From assembly GCA_029891345.1 (NCBI GenBank), contig CM057005.1, forward strand, positions 60,963,760 to 61,027,759: DNA of 64,000 bases. Reading direction: 5' to 3'. Positions 1-10,889 of the stretch are shown piece by piece; the first letter of the stretch is position 1, and each line of letters opens with the position of its first letter. This DNA is from Dryococelus australis. Its lineage: Eukaryota > Arthropoda > Insecta > Phasmatodea > Phasmatidae. The notes under the pieces were generated by a model. It was not told the DNA's origin, ran no database searches, and worked only from the letters and a program-made list of their open reading frames with translations. A program made the translations under genes and the position numbers.

Positions 1-3000
1 GTTCTCTAACTATCACTAAAGTTATTAAGTTGATACTTGAAGAAAATTACAAATTACACAAAAAAAAGTTTCTTCTGTATTAAAATTTTTTAATATTAAT
101 TACCTAGCTCAGGGTGAAGTAAGAAATCGACTCAGGTTTATACGTAAGCAAGAAGTCAGTAAGAAAATTACGTGATGAAATATGGAGTCGTCTCACTGCT
201 TAAGACGTTTCTAACATATATAAATTATGTATATAAATATATAAATAATATATATACACATACGTATATATACACACATATATGTATATATATATATGAC
301 GCTATCAGTAGAACCGTAGATCACATATGAATAATTATTACTTGATCTGAAGTTAGAAATCGTGGTAGCTCCTGTAGATGTAAACTCTCATCTCGTAATA
401 CGTCATCAACGACGCAAAAGGACCTCTGCAGTGATGTAGGTGATGCGTCATACTAGGCGTTGCGGAGTACTAACTGCAACGCAGAAGAAACTACTTCCAC
501 CTCCTGACTTCTAGGGATCCTAGCTGGGGCGTAAATACTCGCACACATCAGCTGGCACACTTAGAAAAGTCGGAGAAAATAATTAACACCCAGCTCTCTA
601 ATCAAAAATGCCTATACTACACCCACTCGCAGGGGAGAGTCCTGCCTTACATCACAGTATTGCGTCGTGCAAACAAGTGCTTCTTGCTCATATGGTTGGA
701 GCATGCGCAAAGGGCCTAGAGCTTTCAGCCAATGGGGGGGGGGGGCAGGGGTGTAAACCTGTTGTCAAATGGGATCCTGAAAACTATCAACCAACCCTGT
801 ACGCACCAGTTTTTCCGTCCTAACTAGCAAAACCTAGAGTTACGGCTCGCTAAGCAATGTATACAATATCTAATTAATAAGAATGACTTACAAATGAGAC
901 CAAAAAGAATCTAGTAAAATTTAAAAAAAAATCTAGCACAAACAGCTTAAACAGAATAAAGTTTGCCACCTTACAACAAAAATTAAATATCCTAATGTAT
1001 TATAAAAATAAATAAAAAATATTACATGCACAGAAAAATGCAAACAATGTGGCATAAAAGTGCAAAATATACGAAGACGATATTTACATATAGGATTATG
1101 AAACAGAAGTGTAACGTGTGTAGTATAATTATTACCATGAAACATATGTTAATGATATCCCTTACACAATACATTATTTTATCATTACAACTGGTAATAT
1201 AAACACCTGTCACCGCGCAATGCCGATTTAAGACTAACTACAAAGCACGTTTACCTACGATGCTCTAACACGAAAGATTACAAAGCGCCGCACACTACTA
1301 TAACGGTCGCATTTAATCGCCTCTCTCCAGTAGACGATGACGTAATTAACTGCGTTCAGTGTGATTACGGATGCGAGTGTTGCCTCGATCATCCTATACA
1401 AATTACGTTTCCCTTCACGGCGAAACAAGCGTGACGAGATATGGCGGCGGGTCTCGGATGTCGCCTGTCCGCTACAAAAACACCAGCCGTCGCGTTTTGC
1501 CCAAATAAACCAACCGCTGTACAGTCACCCTCAATTCATTTCACTCACAACGGATATAGCTACAAAGAATCTTTTGATGTTTTATTTCCTCTACATCGCC
1601 GGTACGAAAATACAAAGTTGAATTTATTTTTACGTTGCGCGTTTTCATCATAATTTTAGACACGAGAGAAACCTTTGTTCTATACTTCCGAAGATAGGTA
1701 GCACTTAGCCGTGTGAGGTGTAGATAGAAGATATAACATTCTACTTTTACGTTCAATTGGTGGCAATAATAAATTTTACCTGCCGTTTATTCACACTCAG
1801 AGCTATTAAGTTTTAAAGATTCCTGCAGTGAGAATGCCTTGAATATGAAAACGCACCGGTTATAAATATTACAAAAATTTCACACAAACGCAAATTGTAC
1901 CTCAAGGTATATACCCTCAGCGTTCTTAAATAATATTCCTAATTTTATGAATTACAATTATTTAATCAAACTCTATTACTTTTATCTTGCGTATTGTTTA
2001 TTGTTTGGCCTTCTGAATGTTTTATCGAGTGGCCGCGGTACTACGACCGAACAAAGTCACTCTTTATGTCATGCATAACCAACCTCATTTGATTTTAACA
2101 CTTCAAATATTTTCGTAACTTTTGAGTGCATAAAACAAACCTAATTTAATGTAATTGTGGCGTGTACATATGATTTAGAAACTATTGTCATAATTGGTAT
2201 GTTTTACTACTATTATTTACATTTGGTATAACAGGAGTTTCACGCAATTCATAAAAAAAATATGTTCAAACCGGCAGGTGGTCCGCATTTGGCATGTGCA
2301 GTTTCGGTCAAAGCATTAAAGTAACGCTGTATTCAGCACCCAGAAAGTTCTGAGTATTATATTTTAAACGATATCCAGAATATGAAGCAGTGCAAATAAC
2401 CGATCATTATTACACTTAAGACAAATGGATGCTGGACATAACAAAATTTTAACAATTGTATAAGTTACATAACGATCTGTTAAATCGAGTACAATACATT
2501 AAAATAAATTATGGACTGGCGAAATTTTCAATTAGCAAACGTCTGCAACTACATGTAATCATGTAATCATATTACGATAAATAGCAGTTATGGGCCTAGT
2601 AGAACATAAATCTATATAAAAATGGTATAACGCAAGTAGGCCCTATTTTTTAAGATCATTAATTTTGCCTGATTAAAATATATATATATAGTTATTATTT
2701 AATATTTAATATTTTCATAGATTCCAAAACTCTCAAATAAAAAGATATATAATTTTCGGTGTTTGGGTTATCCAGATCAGGTTCGCGCCTCTTGACTGTC
2801 CATGCTGCGAATACAGAATAAATTCAGCCGAAGGCTACATTATTTAATTAAAATTACGTGAGCGTACGAATGCGATGAAAGCGTGTCGAAAATACCACGC
2901 TCACCATACGCGGTAAATTTGTAACGGTGACACATACAACATCAACCTTCTCTCGTAATCAGCCCCTCCATACGGCCTCTTTTAAGTGTCTCTGTGTGTG

Positions 3001-3023
3001 TTTCCGTGTATGTAGGCAATAGT
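1..3023. other. AT-rich non-coding DNA, no gene recognised
   Basis: The stretch contains only short open frames without family features. A TA-rich microsatellite lies at 217-298 and a run of 12 G at about 734-745. The 350-560 part is more mixed in base composition but shows no exon-like frame. I see no TIR element or transposase here. Confidence 0.6.
217..298. repeat. Imperfect TA/TACA microsatellite
   Basis: An interrupted run of TA, TATG and TACA steps over about 80 bases. Simple sequence with no other content. Confidence 0.8.
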
Positions 3024-3302
3024 CAGAGATCCGAGAATTTCGCGGGTTCATTTCTAGACAAGTTGGAATTCACACACATGTACGTTCATGTTACTTTTGT
3101 AATTGGTCGACGTGTTGTTTGACACCTCCTGGAGGTAAATGAGCCAATAACAAACATGCAATAAACTGTGCGCCCAACCACCGCTTATTACTACCACAAC
3201 AATCAACCAATAATAAGCTGGTATCTGCGTGTGTTTGAGAGTATATAAGACTGTGAAGTCTAGCTTACAGGTAATTGAACTCCCGAATTTCTCGGGGGTC
3301 TA
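3024..3302 (+). mobile_element. hAT-like MITE, left half of a head-to-head pair
   Basis: The left end reads CAGAGATCCGAGAATTTCG and the right end CGAATTTCTCGGGGGTCTA, which are imperfect inverted repeats of each other. The roughly 280 bp length and the CAGAGA(T/C)CC start match the elements at 3766-4060 and 8692-8984. Its right part holds ATTGG/CCAAT boxes and TATATAAGACTGTGAAGTC, close to a matching stretch in the 8692 element. No coding capacity is seen. The hAT assignment rests on the sister copy with an 8 bp target duplication and is inference. Confidence 0.6.
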
Positions 3303-3312
3303 ACTATTACTA

Positions 3313-3562
3313 GAGACCACGAGAAATTCGCGATTGCAGTGTCCTATAAGCTATACTTCACAGTCTTATCTACTCTCTTACAGATACCAACGGTTTATTG
3401 GTTGATTGTTGTGGTGATAAAAGGCGGTGGTTGGGCGCACAATTTATTGCTTGTTTGTTATTGACTCATTTATCTCCAGGAGGTGTTAAAGAACACGTCG
3501 ACCAATTACAAACGTACATCCCCGCTAAAGTTTTACTGTCGGGCTATTTCCCCCGTCTCATT
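3313..3562 (-). mobile_element. hAT-like MITE, inverted right half of the pair
   Basis: From AGAGACCACGAGAAATTCG onward this copy is the reverse complement of the 3024 copy: GTCGACCAATTAC, CCTCCAGGAGGTG, TGGTTGATTGTTGTGG and CACAGTCTTAT all have partners in the left copy. It is diverged by roughly 15% by eye. Its outer end near 3562 is eroded and the inverted-repeat end is barely visible. The two copies face each other across about 10 bases and together form a long palindrome. Confidence 0.6.
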
Positions 3563-3594
3563 GAAACAAAGCTTAACTAAACCTTGGAAATTCC

Positions 3595-4175
3595 AAGTGG
3601 CGTGTGGTTAAGTGTTGCAAGGTAAGCTGGTGTTATCTGTGTACCTTATTGCATTGCTCGGTAGTTTACACTCCCACTACTAAGACGTAGCTCGGCAGCT
3701 GACGCCACAGGACGCGTGTAATGGGTCCCCTGCTGCTCGCTTGTGAGTGGTCGGAATGCAATCAGCAGAGACCTGCAAAATTCGCGTAATCCTTCGGTGA
3801 CAGGATAGACTCCACAGCCTTGTACATAAGTGAGCACAGTCAGTGGTCTCATTGGCCTCTGACTTTTAAGTGGAGTCACCTGCCTGTTCGACTACGTCAA
3901 AGAAGATTCGCCAGTCCGCCGCTGCAGTTAAGTTATTGGCTCAAGATTCCCACCAGACGTGTTAGTCATACTGCAGGCCTATGACAAAAGTCGGCCAAAT
4001 GCACAGTAACTTGGAGTTCAGTCTGCCGCTAAAAAATAACGCGAATTTTGCAGGTTTTTAGCAATCAGTTTCCCCTAGGCTGCACGGTGGTTACTGGCTC
4101 CTGCTGCGTGCACCGAGAATGTACAGCACTCAGCAAGCACCACCTTACCTTGCAACACTTCACCACACGCCACTG
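3595..4175. mobile_element. TIR element with AGTGGCGTGTGG ends
   Basis: The left end (AGTGGCGTGTGGTTAAGTG, then TTGCAAGGTAAG) is matched in inverted orientation at 4135-4175 (CTTACCTTGCAACACTT, then CACCACACGCCACT). The repeats are about 38 bp with few mismatches. The ends resemble the CAGTGGCG ends common in hAT elements. A second element (3766-4060) is inserted inside, so the host element alone is about 280 bp. No transposase frame is present, so it is non-autonomous. Confidence 0.7.
3766..4060. mobile_element. hAT-like MITE with perfect 8 bp target duplication
   Basis: The ends are CAGAGACCTGCAAAATTCG and CGAATTTTGCAGGTTTTTA, a 20 bp inverted repeat with a few mismatches at the outer edge. 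The 8-mer GCAATCAG lies directly outside both ends (3758-3765 and 4061-4068), a perfect target duplication of the length typical for hAT transposons. It sits inside the 3595-4175 element and is therefore younger. A closely matching family member lies at 8692-8984. Confidence 0.8.
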
Positions 4176-5206
4176 AAAATTACACCATAGGAGGTACAAC
4201 GCATCACATTCGGTGTGCACTCAGTTCAATAACACATTGCGTGCGAAAGAATTCTTACTAAAGACTACCAGCACAGCTATTTTTTTCTCTTCTTACATTC
4301 ATATTAATGATAAGTGATATAGTCCAATGTACGGATAAAATAGATGTAAAGTTAAATTTTACAATAATAGTACGTTTTTATGTAAACAAAAATATAAAAT
4401 GATTGTGATTCACGACGTGATCAAACTCGTCATACTTTGAATGATTTTTCAAAGGCATATGCTTAACTGAGCTAAAAAAAAAAAAAATAAAGATGATAAA
4501 AATTACGTTAAATTAAAAGGGAAAATCAAAATAAGTCACTGTTAGTTAAATTAACTTCCGGGAAAGGACTCTGAGCTTTTTTTCTATCCACATAAAAAAT
4601 ATCATTTTTCCTTCTCTGTTTAACGAGTGCATTTAAATGCTGGTTTTGCACGAATATTTTCCTCCATGACAAGGCTGTAAGACTGGCTTGATGAAACTAA
4701 CGGTTAAAGATTTTCCGGAACTATGGGTTGGACCCCGGATCATATGACTGCGCCTGTCAGCATTTTTTAAATTTTAGGAAACTATATGATAAGTCTTGAT
4801 TGGAAACTGATCTACGCTACACCACATCTTCAAATTATTTGCCTACACCCAGTATGTTTTCTCATGCAAGTAAATGAAATTATTCGTAGCACGTCGACAT
4901 ACTTTACCTTTATTTAAGTAGCTTTAAATCGGAATCGAAATCTAAACAGGCAAATGTTGAGTTACGTAGTGTGGTTATTGTCTAGTCCTTCATCCCCACA
5001 CTTCGGAAGGTAATTATATACCACCATGAATCAACTCGCCCACAGCAAGTCTCTGAGGCTAGCGCCTAAGGCCTCCATTCGCACGTATTTGAAGAACGTC
5101 GTAGCGAGTTATAAATCCTCATTTTTAACGAAACTGCTACACATATTGCCACGAACGCTCACTTCCGATGGCTAACGAGGGTCATTTCCAAGACATCGTG
5201 TATACA
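4176..5206. other. Unique AT-rich DNA, nothing recognised
   Basis: No open frame of note, no inverted-repeat ends and no tandem repeat beyond short A-runs (about 4473-4486). Confidence 0.5.
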
Positions 5207-5491
5207 TACAGGGTGTTTTCCGCGAAAAGATTTCACGACCAGTTGTTCTCCAAAACACTTTAGTTCATATGCACTTTCGTGGTTGGATGATTTGAAATGT
5301 CACGTGCCTCAAAAGTCTGTCCGCGACTCATGGACGTTCAGTAATGTAGTACTTTATTCTGATTGGGCCAGTCAAATAGGAACACGTCTTCTCACGGAGA
5401 CACGCAGCCAACATTCGAAGGAAGTTGTGGTTGTAGACGAAGGATATTGAAGCCTAGCATTGCCATAAATATTATCGCGAAAAACACCTGT
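5207..5491 (+). mobile_element. MITE with GTGTTTTTCGCGAAAA-type ends, copy 1
   Basis: The left end is CAGGGTGTTTTCCGCGAAAA and the right end reads TCGCGAAAAACACCTG, an inverted repeat. The interior (for example ATTCTGATTGGGCCAGTC and CCAAAACACTTTAG) reappears in reverse orientation at 59936-60217. Both copies are about 280-285 bp and non-coding. No clear target duplication is visible. Confidence 0.6.
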
Positions 5492-7173
5492 CCCTAATCA
5501 TGTATAATGTACATATTGATTTGAAGCTCTTTAACATTGCAGTAATCTGCCTTTATCTGGTTCTAGTATCTCAACAAATATGAGCAGAAAGGGTGCGAAA
5601 CTACGATGCACACGGGTTTTAAATAGCTATTTCAGTGACCTCTATGTGAATAATCGAATGCACCTACGTAGTGATACCACGATTGTAGCCATTATTTTTA
5701 TTCGTAACGATAGAAATACATCTCAAGCAAATTATAAATTGGATTTATCGTATAGTGCTACCATTACAACTTTAGTCTTTTTTTTTGCGCAAGTTAATTT
5801 TCCGCTGTGAATTCATGAGGGATGGATTGACGAGAGAGAGAAAAAAAAAACGAAAAAAGAACTCCCACGAAAGACTGCGGTGCACGAACGATAAATTAAA
5901 ACACGCTCATTTGACACGCGGTCATTTTTAAATGTTAACTTCAAGAACGAAAAAAAAACTTGACGTCGAAACGGTTCGATGCGTATAGTGTTACGCTTTC
6001 GAATGTGCACTGAGACGCACAAGCGTAACCAGAGGACACTGCGATTCTTTTCCAAAGGCAACCGGAAATGGGACAGAAGTGAGTGAGCGAGTTCAAAACA
6101 GATTTGTTTACGTTCGACTTAAACTGCAGTCAACAGCGGGGGCGTCAGAAAACGGAACAATTTTCTCGGACCTTCAAGAACGGGTAAGTAATGTGCCATA
6201 TGCTGTACTAAGGAACTAACCCCGTCATTCTCTTACCGGGATTTCGGAATAGCAATGGAAAATCAGAATCAAGACGACAGAACGAGGAGCTCTTACTCGC
6301 TCGGTAGTACCTATAAGAAATATAACACAATCCAAACACGATATACCATTAAGGTGACTGGAGTAGTATAAAGAATGATGGAAACTTAATATAGACCCGT
6401 ATTTAGACATTTGTTTTTATTTAATATAATGTTTTATAATATTTCAGGTGCGTGTTATAATACGAGATTCATTATAGTGAGTTTTCAACTACTTAAATTT
6501 ATTTTAAAATAATGCCTACAAAATTTAAATTTGAATCCAAGAAAATTTTAAATTATATAAATTAGAACTAGATATTCGTGTGATAGCGCCAATTCTATTA
6601 TTTAATTTTTCTGTAGCAGATCACATCTGTAGAGCGCAGTTGTTTAAAACGATGCAATTCTAACATATTTGCCTAGAATATAATCATCAATTTAAAACAT
6701 ACTGGAGACGTACTCTCTGGAAATATAACTGTAAATATAAAATAATTTTCGTTCATTGATGAAAGTATATTAACTTTATAATATTTCCGATAGATATAAC
6801 GTAAGGAAATACCAGTTTCTAAGATTTCTATAATTTTATACGGGACACCTACGAATTACGACATATATGGTAATACCGTTTCTCGTGACCAGAATGGCAC
6901 GATAAGTTCGATTTAATGCCAGATGTGATAATAATTTAAAGTAGCAGTTTCCAATTGGAGGATTTTCCCAGTCAGCGTTTAGTTCAGGGTGATTAATTTG
7001 TTATCATTTAATGTTTCTTCGTTGAATGGGCTATTTTAAGTTTGTCCAGGCGCCACACACTAAGCAAATCACCGCATGCATCATCATAAGAGTTTTTTTT
7101 TTTTAGACTTGTTGAAAAATCCGTAAAATTTGGGCATCTAAACATTATACGGTTTTGATTCAACACTTTAGAA
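5492..7173. other. Unique AT-rich DNA, no gene recognised
   Basis: Short open frames only. The 5820-6190 part is richer in G and C and contains GA-rich runs, but I see no splice-bounded exon or recognisable protein. The 6410-7010 part is strongly AT-rich. Confidence 0.5.
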
Positions 7174-7352
7174 TGAGTGAGTGAAGAGATTCGGGCGGCT
7201 CCTAACATCGAGGTCTTGAGAGCCGATGAGGGTGAAACGAGGCGAGTATGGAGCAGCGCCTGCCGACCAGTGGCATCGTCTGGTACGATTCTCACGAGCA
7301 AAAATCCGGGAACGACACAACTGAGAGTCGAACCCGATTTACCTTGGAAGGA
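7174..7352 (-). mobile_element. tRNA-headed SINE, diverged copy
   Basis: Read on the minus strand it matches the body of the SINE at 59562-59830: a GGATTTTTGCTCGTGAGAAT-type start after the head, TCGTACCAGACGATGCCACT, then CTCATCGGCTCTCAAGACC and CCGCCCGAATCTCTTCAC. A central part of the body is missing. The head is weak but keeps a GGTTCGACTCTC-like B box near 7330. Confidence 0.65.
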
Positions 7353-8691
7353 AGTTTTCTACAGTATGTTTTACAGTAGTACGGTTATCAACCTGCAAGG
7401 AAGTTGAAGAGAGACTGAAATTTTGAAAGCCTCAATTTTAAGTAAAATATTTCTAAGTCTTATACTTTGTATTTCGAGTGCTATGTTTGAATTTATGGCA
7501 TATAAATGAGTTTTTTTATTTAAACATGCTATAATACGAATTGCCATGGTAAAAACACATTTAGTTCCCTAACTACTTAGCGTAGTCACCTGGATGGCGT
7601 ATGAACAAAGTGATCCGAATTGTTAAGGTTCCCGCCTAGCTTTATTCCGCATTTGAGACCGAGAAGCACTGGAGCTATTAGGGCGACACTGCCACGCACA
7701 TCAAGCGTGCCAACGACACTAATCGCAAGGCTCTGAACTGGTGTGATCTTGCTTTGCTGCGTGTACCAATGGGACTTTCAGCTGTCACCCTATTATTGTA
7801 ATGGTAGAAAGTCTGTAGGAAGGTTCAATGCAGGGCACTTGAGTCGTGTTGTATGTTTCTGACGAGTATGTTTTCAGATACAATGCTTTGAAAAGAAATG
7901 TACTGTGAAATAATGTTTCTAATGTGCGAGACGTCTTGAAAGCACGTAACAGCCCTCGTTCGTGTGTTATTTTCGTAGATCAGTATACTGGGCGCATGTT
8001 TAATAGCTTCGTAGAAAAACGAGTATTTCAAAACCCCTGTAACGCAGTTTAAGCGATACGTAGGCAAGAGCCTTAACTTTTAGGGCCTGCATACGAAAGA
8101 ACGATACAAAATGAGGAGAAGTAAATCTTAGGAAGGGCCTTCGAAAGTTCCAAAGTAACTTTGAACATATTCTAAGTAACTAGCGAAAAGCTGAAAACGG
8201 TTGATCGCCGTTTTGTTTTCGCGTAACTTAGGCCTTGGGAGCTCTGCCAATGTCGGGCCACTTACCCCCCGGGAAAGGAAACAATTGTACGACGGAGGTA
8301 AGGCAGGTGGGAGAGAGTGCCTGCAGATTCGTCTGCCCGCCAGCCTGTGGTCGGTGCTTTGCGAGTAGTTCTGCCTCTCTCTTTCACTCGGGTGGGCGGA
8401 ACCAAGAACGTTCTCAGGCCAGCGCGACCGTGGAGCGTGCCAAGGTTTATTGGTTTCGGTTCAACGCCAAATACATTACACGGCCGCGCGTGGCGACTGT
8501 CGATGCAATTAGTTTCTCCGCAGGCGGGGCAAGCATACCATCAACCTGAAGGGCGCGAGACACTGCACACAACTTTAACCCTTTCAGGTCCCACTTTAAT
8601 TTACGGTTTCAAGTGTTGCTAACAAAAAAAATTACGATGCGTGCTGTACTTAAGTTGGCATAACACTTGTTTCGTTGTCATAGCCAATAGG
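7353..8691. other. Mixed unique DNA with a GC-rich patch
   Basis: At 7672-7742 a 70 bp fragment matches 56723-56800 in inverse orientation (GCGCAAGGCTCTGAA core). From 8230 to 8560 the base composition turns GC-rich, with two overlapping open frames of about 100 codons and a donor-like GGAGGTAAGG at about 8294. Neither frame shows a family motif, and I do not call an exon. Confidence 0.4.
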
Positions 8692-8984
8692 CAGAGACCT
8701 GCAAAATTTTGTTGTTATTTGGGGAGACGTTAAACCTCAAACATATGTACCTTTGGAATAAGTTTCTAATTCGACGGTACTTTATTTGACACGCTCTGTG
8801 TAACACTGCGCCAATAAATGAACACTTCATATTTGTGTAGTCCAATCACGTGTAGTCCATTCAGAAAGGGCGTGACTTCACAGCTACGTAGCAGCCAATG
8901 GAGAAACAACTCCAGCTCGACTATATACGGTACTGTGAAGTTTAGCTTGATGCCAAAAAATAACGCGAATTTTGCAGGTCTCTA
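8692..8984 (+). mobile_element. hAT-like MITE, second CAGAGACC copy
   Basis: The ends CAGAGACCTGCAAAATT and AATTTTGCAGGTCTCTA are inverted repeats. Flanking 8-mers CCAATAGG and CCAATGAG agree at 6 of 8 positions, consistent with an aged 8 bp target duplication. Length is 293 bp against 295 bp for the 3766 copy. Near the right end TATATACGGTACTGTGAAG matches TATATAAGACTGTGAAG in the 3024 element. Confidence 0.75.
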
Positions 8985-9893
8985 CCAATGAGCTGTAGAC
9001 TGTATGCTCGGGTACAGTTCTGTGAACCAATTATGACCTAGACAAGTAAGACGGTTTACGATTCATTTACCCACAGGTAAGATCATTGGTCTTTGAGCTT
9101 CGCAGCGTGCAGTACAGAACAAAAAATTACCTACACCTGCGTTATGTACGCAATTGGGTACACTGGGTCTGAAAGGGTTAAAACTGCTTACGCAAATGCA
9201 TTTAAAGTTCCCGCGTTCAATTTTGTAAAAAAAAAAAAAAAAAAAAAAATACTGAACCCTGAGTCATTAGATTTATTAGTAAGTCTTGTTTTCGGATTAT
9301 TATTTTTTTTTTTTTTTGTTTTTAAGGTTTCCTAACTTCTGTACGATTTTTTTCGTCAACTTTTTTTATGATTGGCCTTTCGATATATTAGAGGGACCCT
9401 CTTGACAATTATTGGGGGGGGGGGGGGATACTTGGGACCTTAGATTATGGATTAAATAGGGACTCCTGTTTTTAGTGAAAAGATTTACGTGGAGGCTAGA
9501 CTTCAATACCCTATGTGCACACTTAAGCGTCTTCAATTGATTATTGGCCGCTTTATATTTCTCAGTTACTGAGCGTCCGCGATTTGGGGGCAGACATATA
9601 AGACGCACGACAATTCAAATGTTTCAATCACAGAGGTGGTTCTGAAGTAAAGTGCTTTGGAACGCAACTTGTCCTGAAATGTTTTAGTTAAAAATAGGTG
9701 CTCCTGCGCAAAAAGAGTTCGGAAACGCCGAAGTAAATGCAGTACACACAACAGGCGTTGTTACTTAAAAAAATATATGGAAGACCATACCGTTCTTTAT
9801 AGGTTGAATCACTGGTATCGAATTATCAACGTTATTCTGAAACGACGTAAATTGGTGACATACAGTATTAAATGTTCGAGAGGGCAAGGATTA

Positions 9894-9974
<81 letters not shown>

Positions 9975-10123
9975 ACACATTTGCACGATAAATATTTCCT
10001 TAATTACCCAAATTTTCGGACATCCGCACTGATATTCTGCAGCAATCTATGCCAAGAAAATGATCTGTGAACTCCTGTACAAAATATTTTGGCTGACTTG
10101 TATTTCCCATTGTTGCATTCTTA
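8985..10123. other. Unique DNA with homopolymer runs
   Basis: It holds an A-run at 9227-9249, a T-run at about 9302-9318, a run of 13 G at about 9415-9427 and a 76 bp A-run at 9897-9972. Open frames are short or run through the homopolymers. No gene is recognised. Confidence 0.55.
9897..9972 (+). repeat. Uninterrupted 76 bp poly(A) tract
   Basis: Seventy-six consecutive A residues follow unique sequence and precede CCACACATTTGC. It may be the tail of an old retroposed sequence, but I cannot recognise the retroposon upstream of it. The exact length may be affected by sequencing error. Confidence 0.85.
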
Positions 10124-10889
10124 CACTGAGAGGAAATCGAACAAAATATTAGTTTGTATAGGGCCAAATATATATTTAGTTGCCCTAACAAAATATATTG
10201 TTGAGCAAACAAAATTTGAAACGCAACAAAATTACTTTTGTTCGTCTAACAAAAATATATGTTTGAATAAACAAAATCTCTGTGTTGGGCCAAAACAATT
10301 AGACTGTTAACTAAATATTTTGTTGAATCAACTGCATGTATTTGTTTGGCCACTCATTTGACTGCCTTCGTTCGAAAATACGGCTCGAGTGTTTTTTTTT
10401 TTTGTATTTTTGTGACAATTAGGATAGTAACAGCGTTTGTTAGAGCGTATATTGATGTTTATCAATCGTATAAACACATTAATAAAACAATGCAATAATC
10501 AACTGACAAGTAAAGCTAACAAATTTGAAATATTTGTTTGCACACTTTGTCCAATATTTTCAGTATATCTATATAAAAGCTTTTCGATGACATCAGTTGT
10601 CTCAATAGCTGTGATTACTAAGGCGTAGTGCACGGAAACAAGTGCTCCAAGGTTGAAACTCCGTCGAACTTGTAATATTTATTTTATATCGGCCCGGACT
10701 GTTTAATTGTACGTGTAATCAAACAAATGTTTAGTTGCACCAAACAAATCTTACAGTTTGGAGCAACCAAATGAGAAGAAAAAAATAATTTGGTTTCAGC
10801 AAAAAAAAATATTTCTTTGCCCCTATACAACAAATAATTTTATTGCACCGAACAAGTCTTGTTTGATTCAACAAAACATTTTCTCAGTG
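10124..10889 (+). mobile_element. CACTGAG-ended TIR element, copy 1 (766 bp)
   Basis: The ends are CACTGAGAGGAAATCGAAC and TTTTCTCAGTG, each flanked by TA, a plausible 2 bp target duplication. Long subterminal regions on both sides are built from short motifs such as ACAAAATAT, TTTGTTTG and TATAGGGCCAA / GCCCCTATAC in inverted orientation. The same element occurs reversed at 48767-49471 and, more diverged and disrupted, at 39957-41124. There is no transposase frame. The interior carries a tRNA-like sequence (10599-10672) shared with the 48767 copy. Confidence 0.75.
10599..10672 (+). pseudogene. tRNA-like sequence inside the CACTGAG element, copy 1
   Basis: TAGCTGTGATTACTAAGGC resembles a tRNA D-arm/A-box (TAGCTCAGTGGTTA-type), and GGTTGAAACTCC, starting 45 bases after the T of TAGCT, resembles a B box; a canonical tRNA has about 44. 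The reversed copy at 48955-49025 has TAACTGAGATTACTAGGGC and GGTCGAATTT at the same spacing. The clover-leaf stems are poor, so a functional tRNA is unlikely. Confidence 0.45.

Noticed and set aside
8235-8622. Two overlapping frames of about 100 codons in a GC-rich patch with a donor-like GGAGGTAAGG
   Set aside because: No family motif and no acceptor that fits; overlapping open frames are common in GC-rich DNA.
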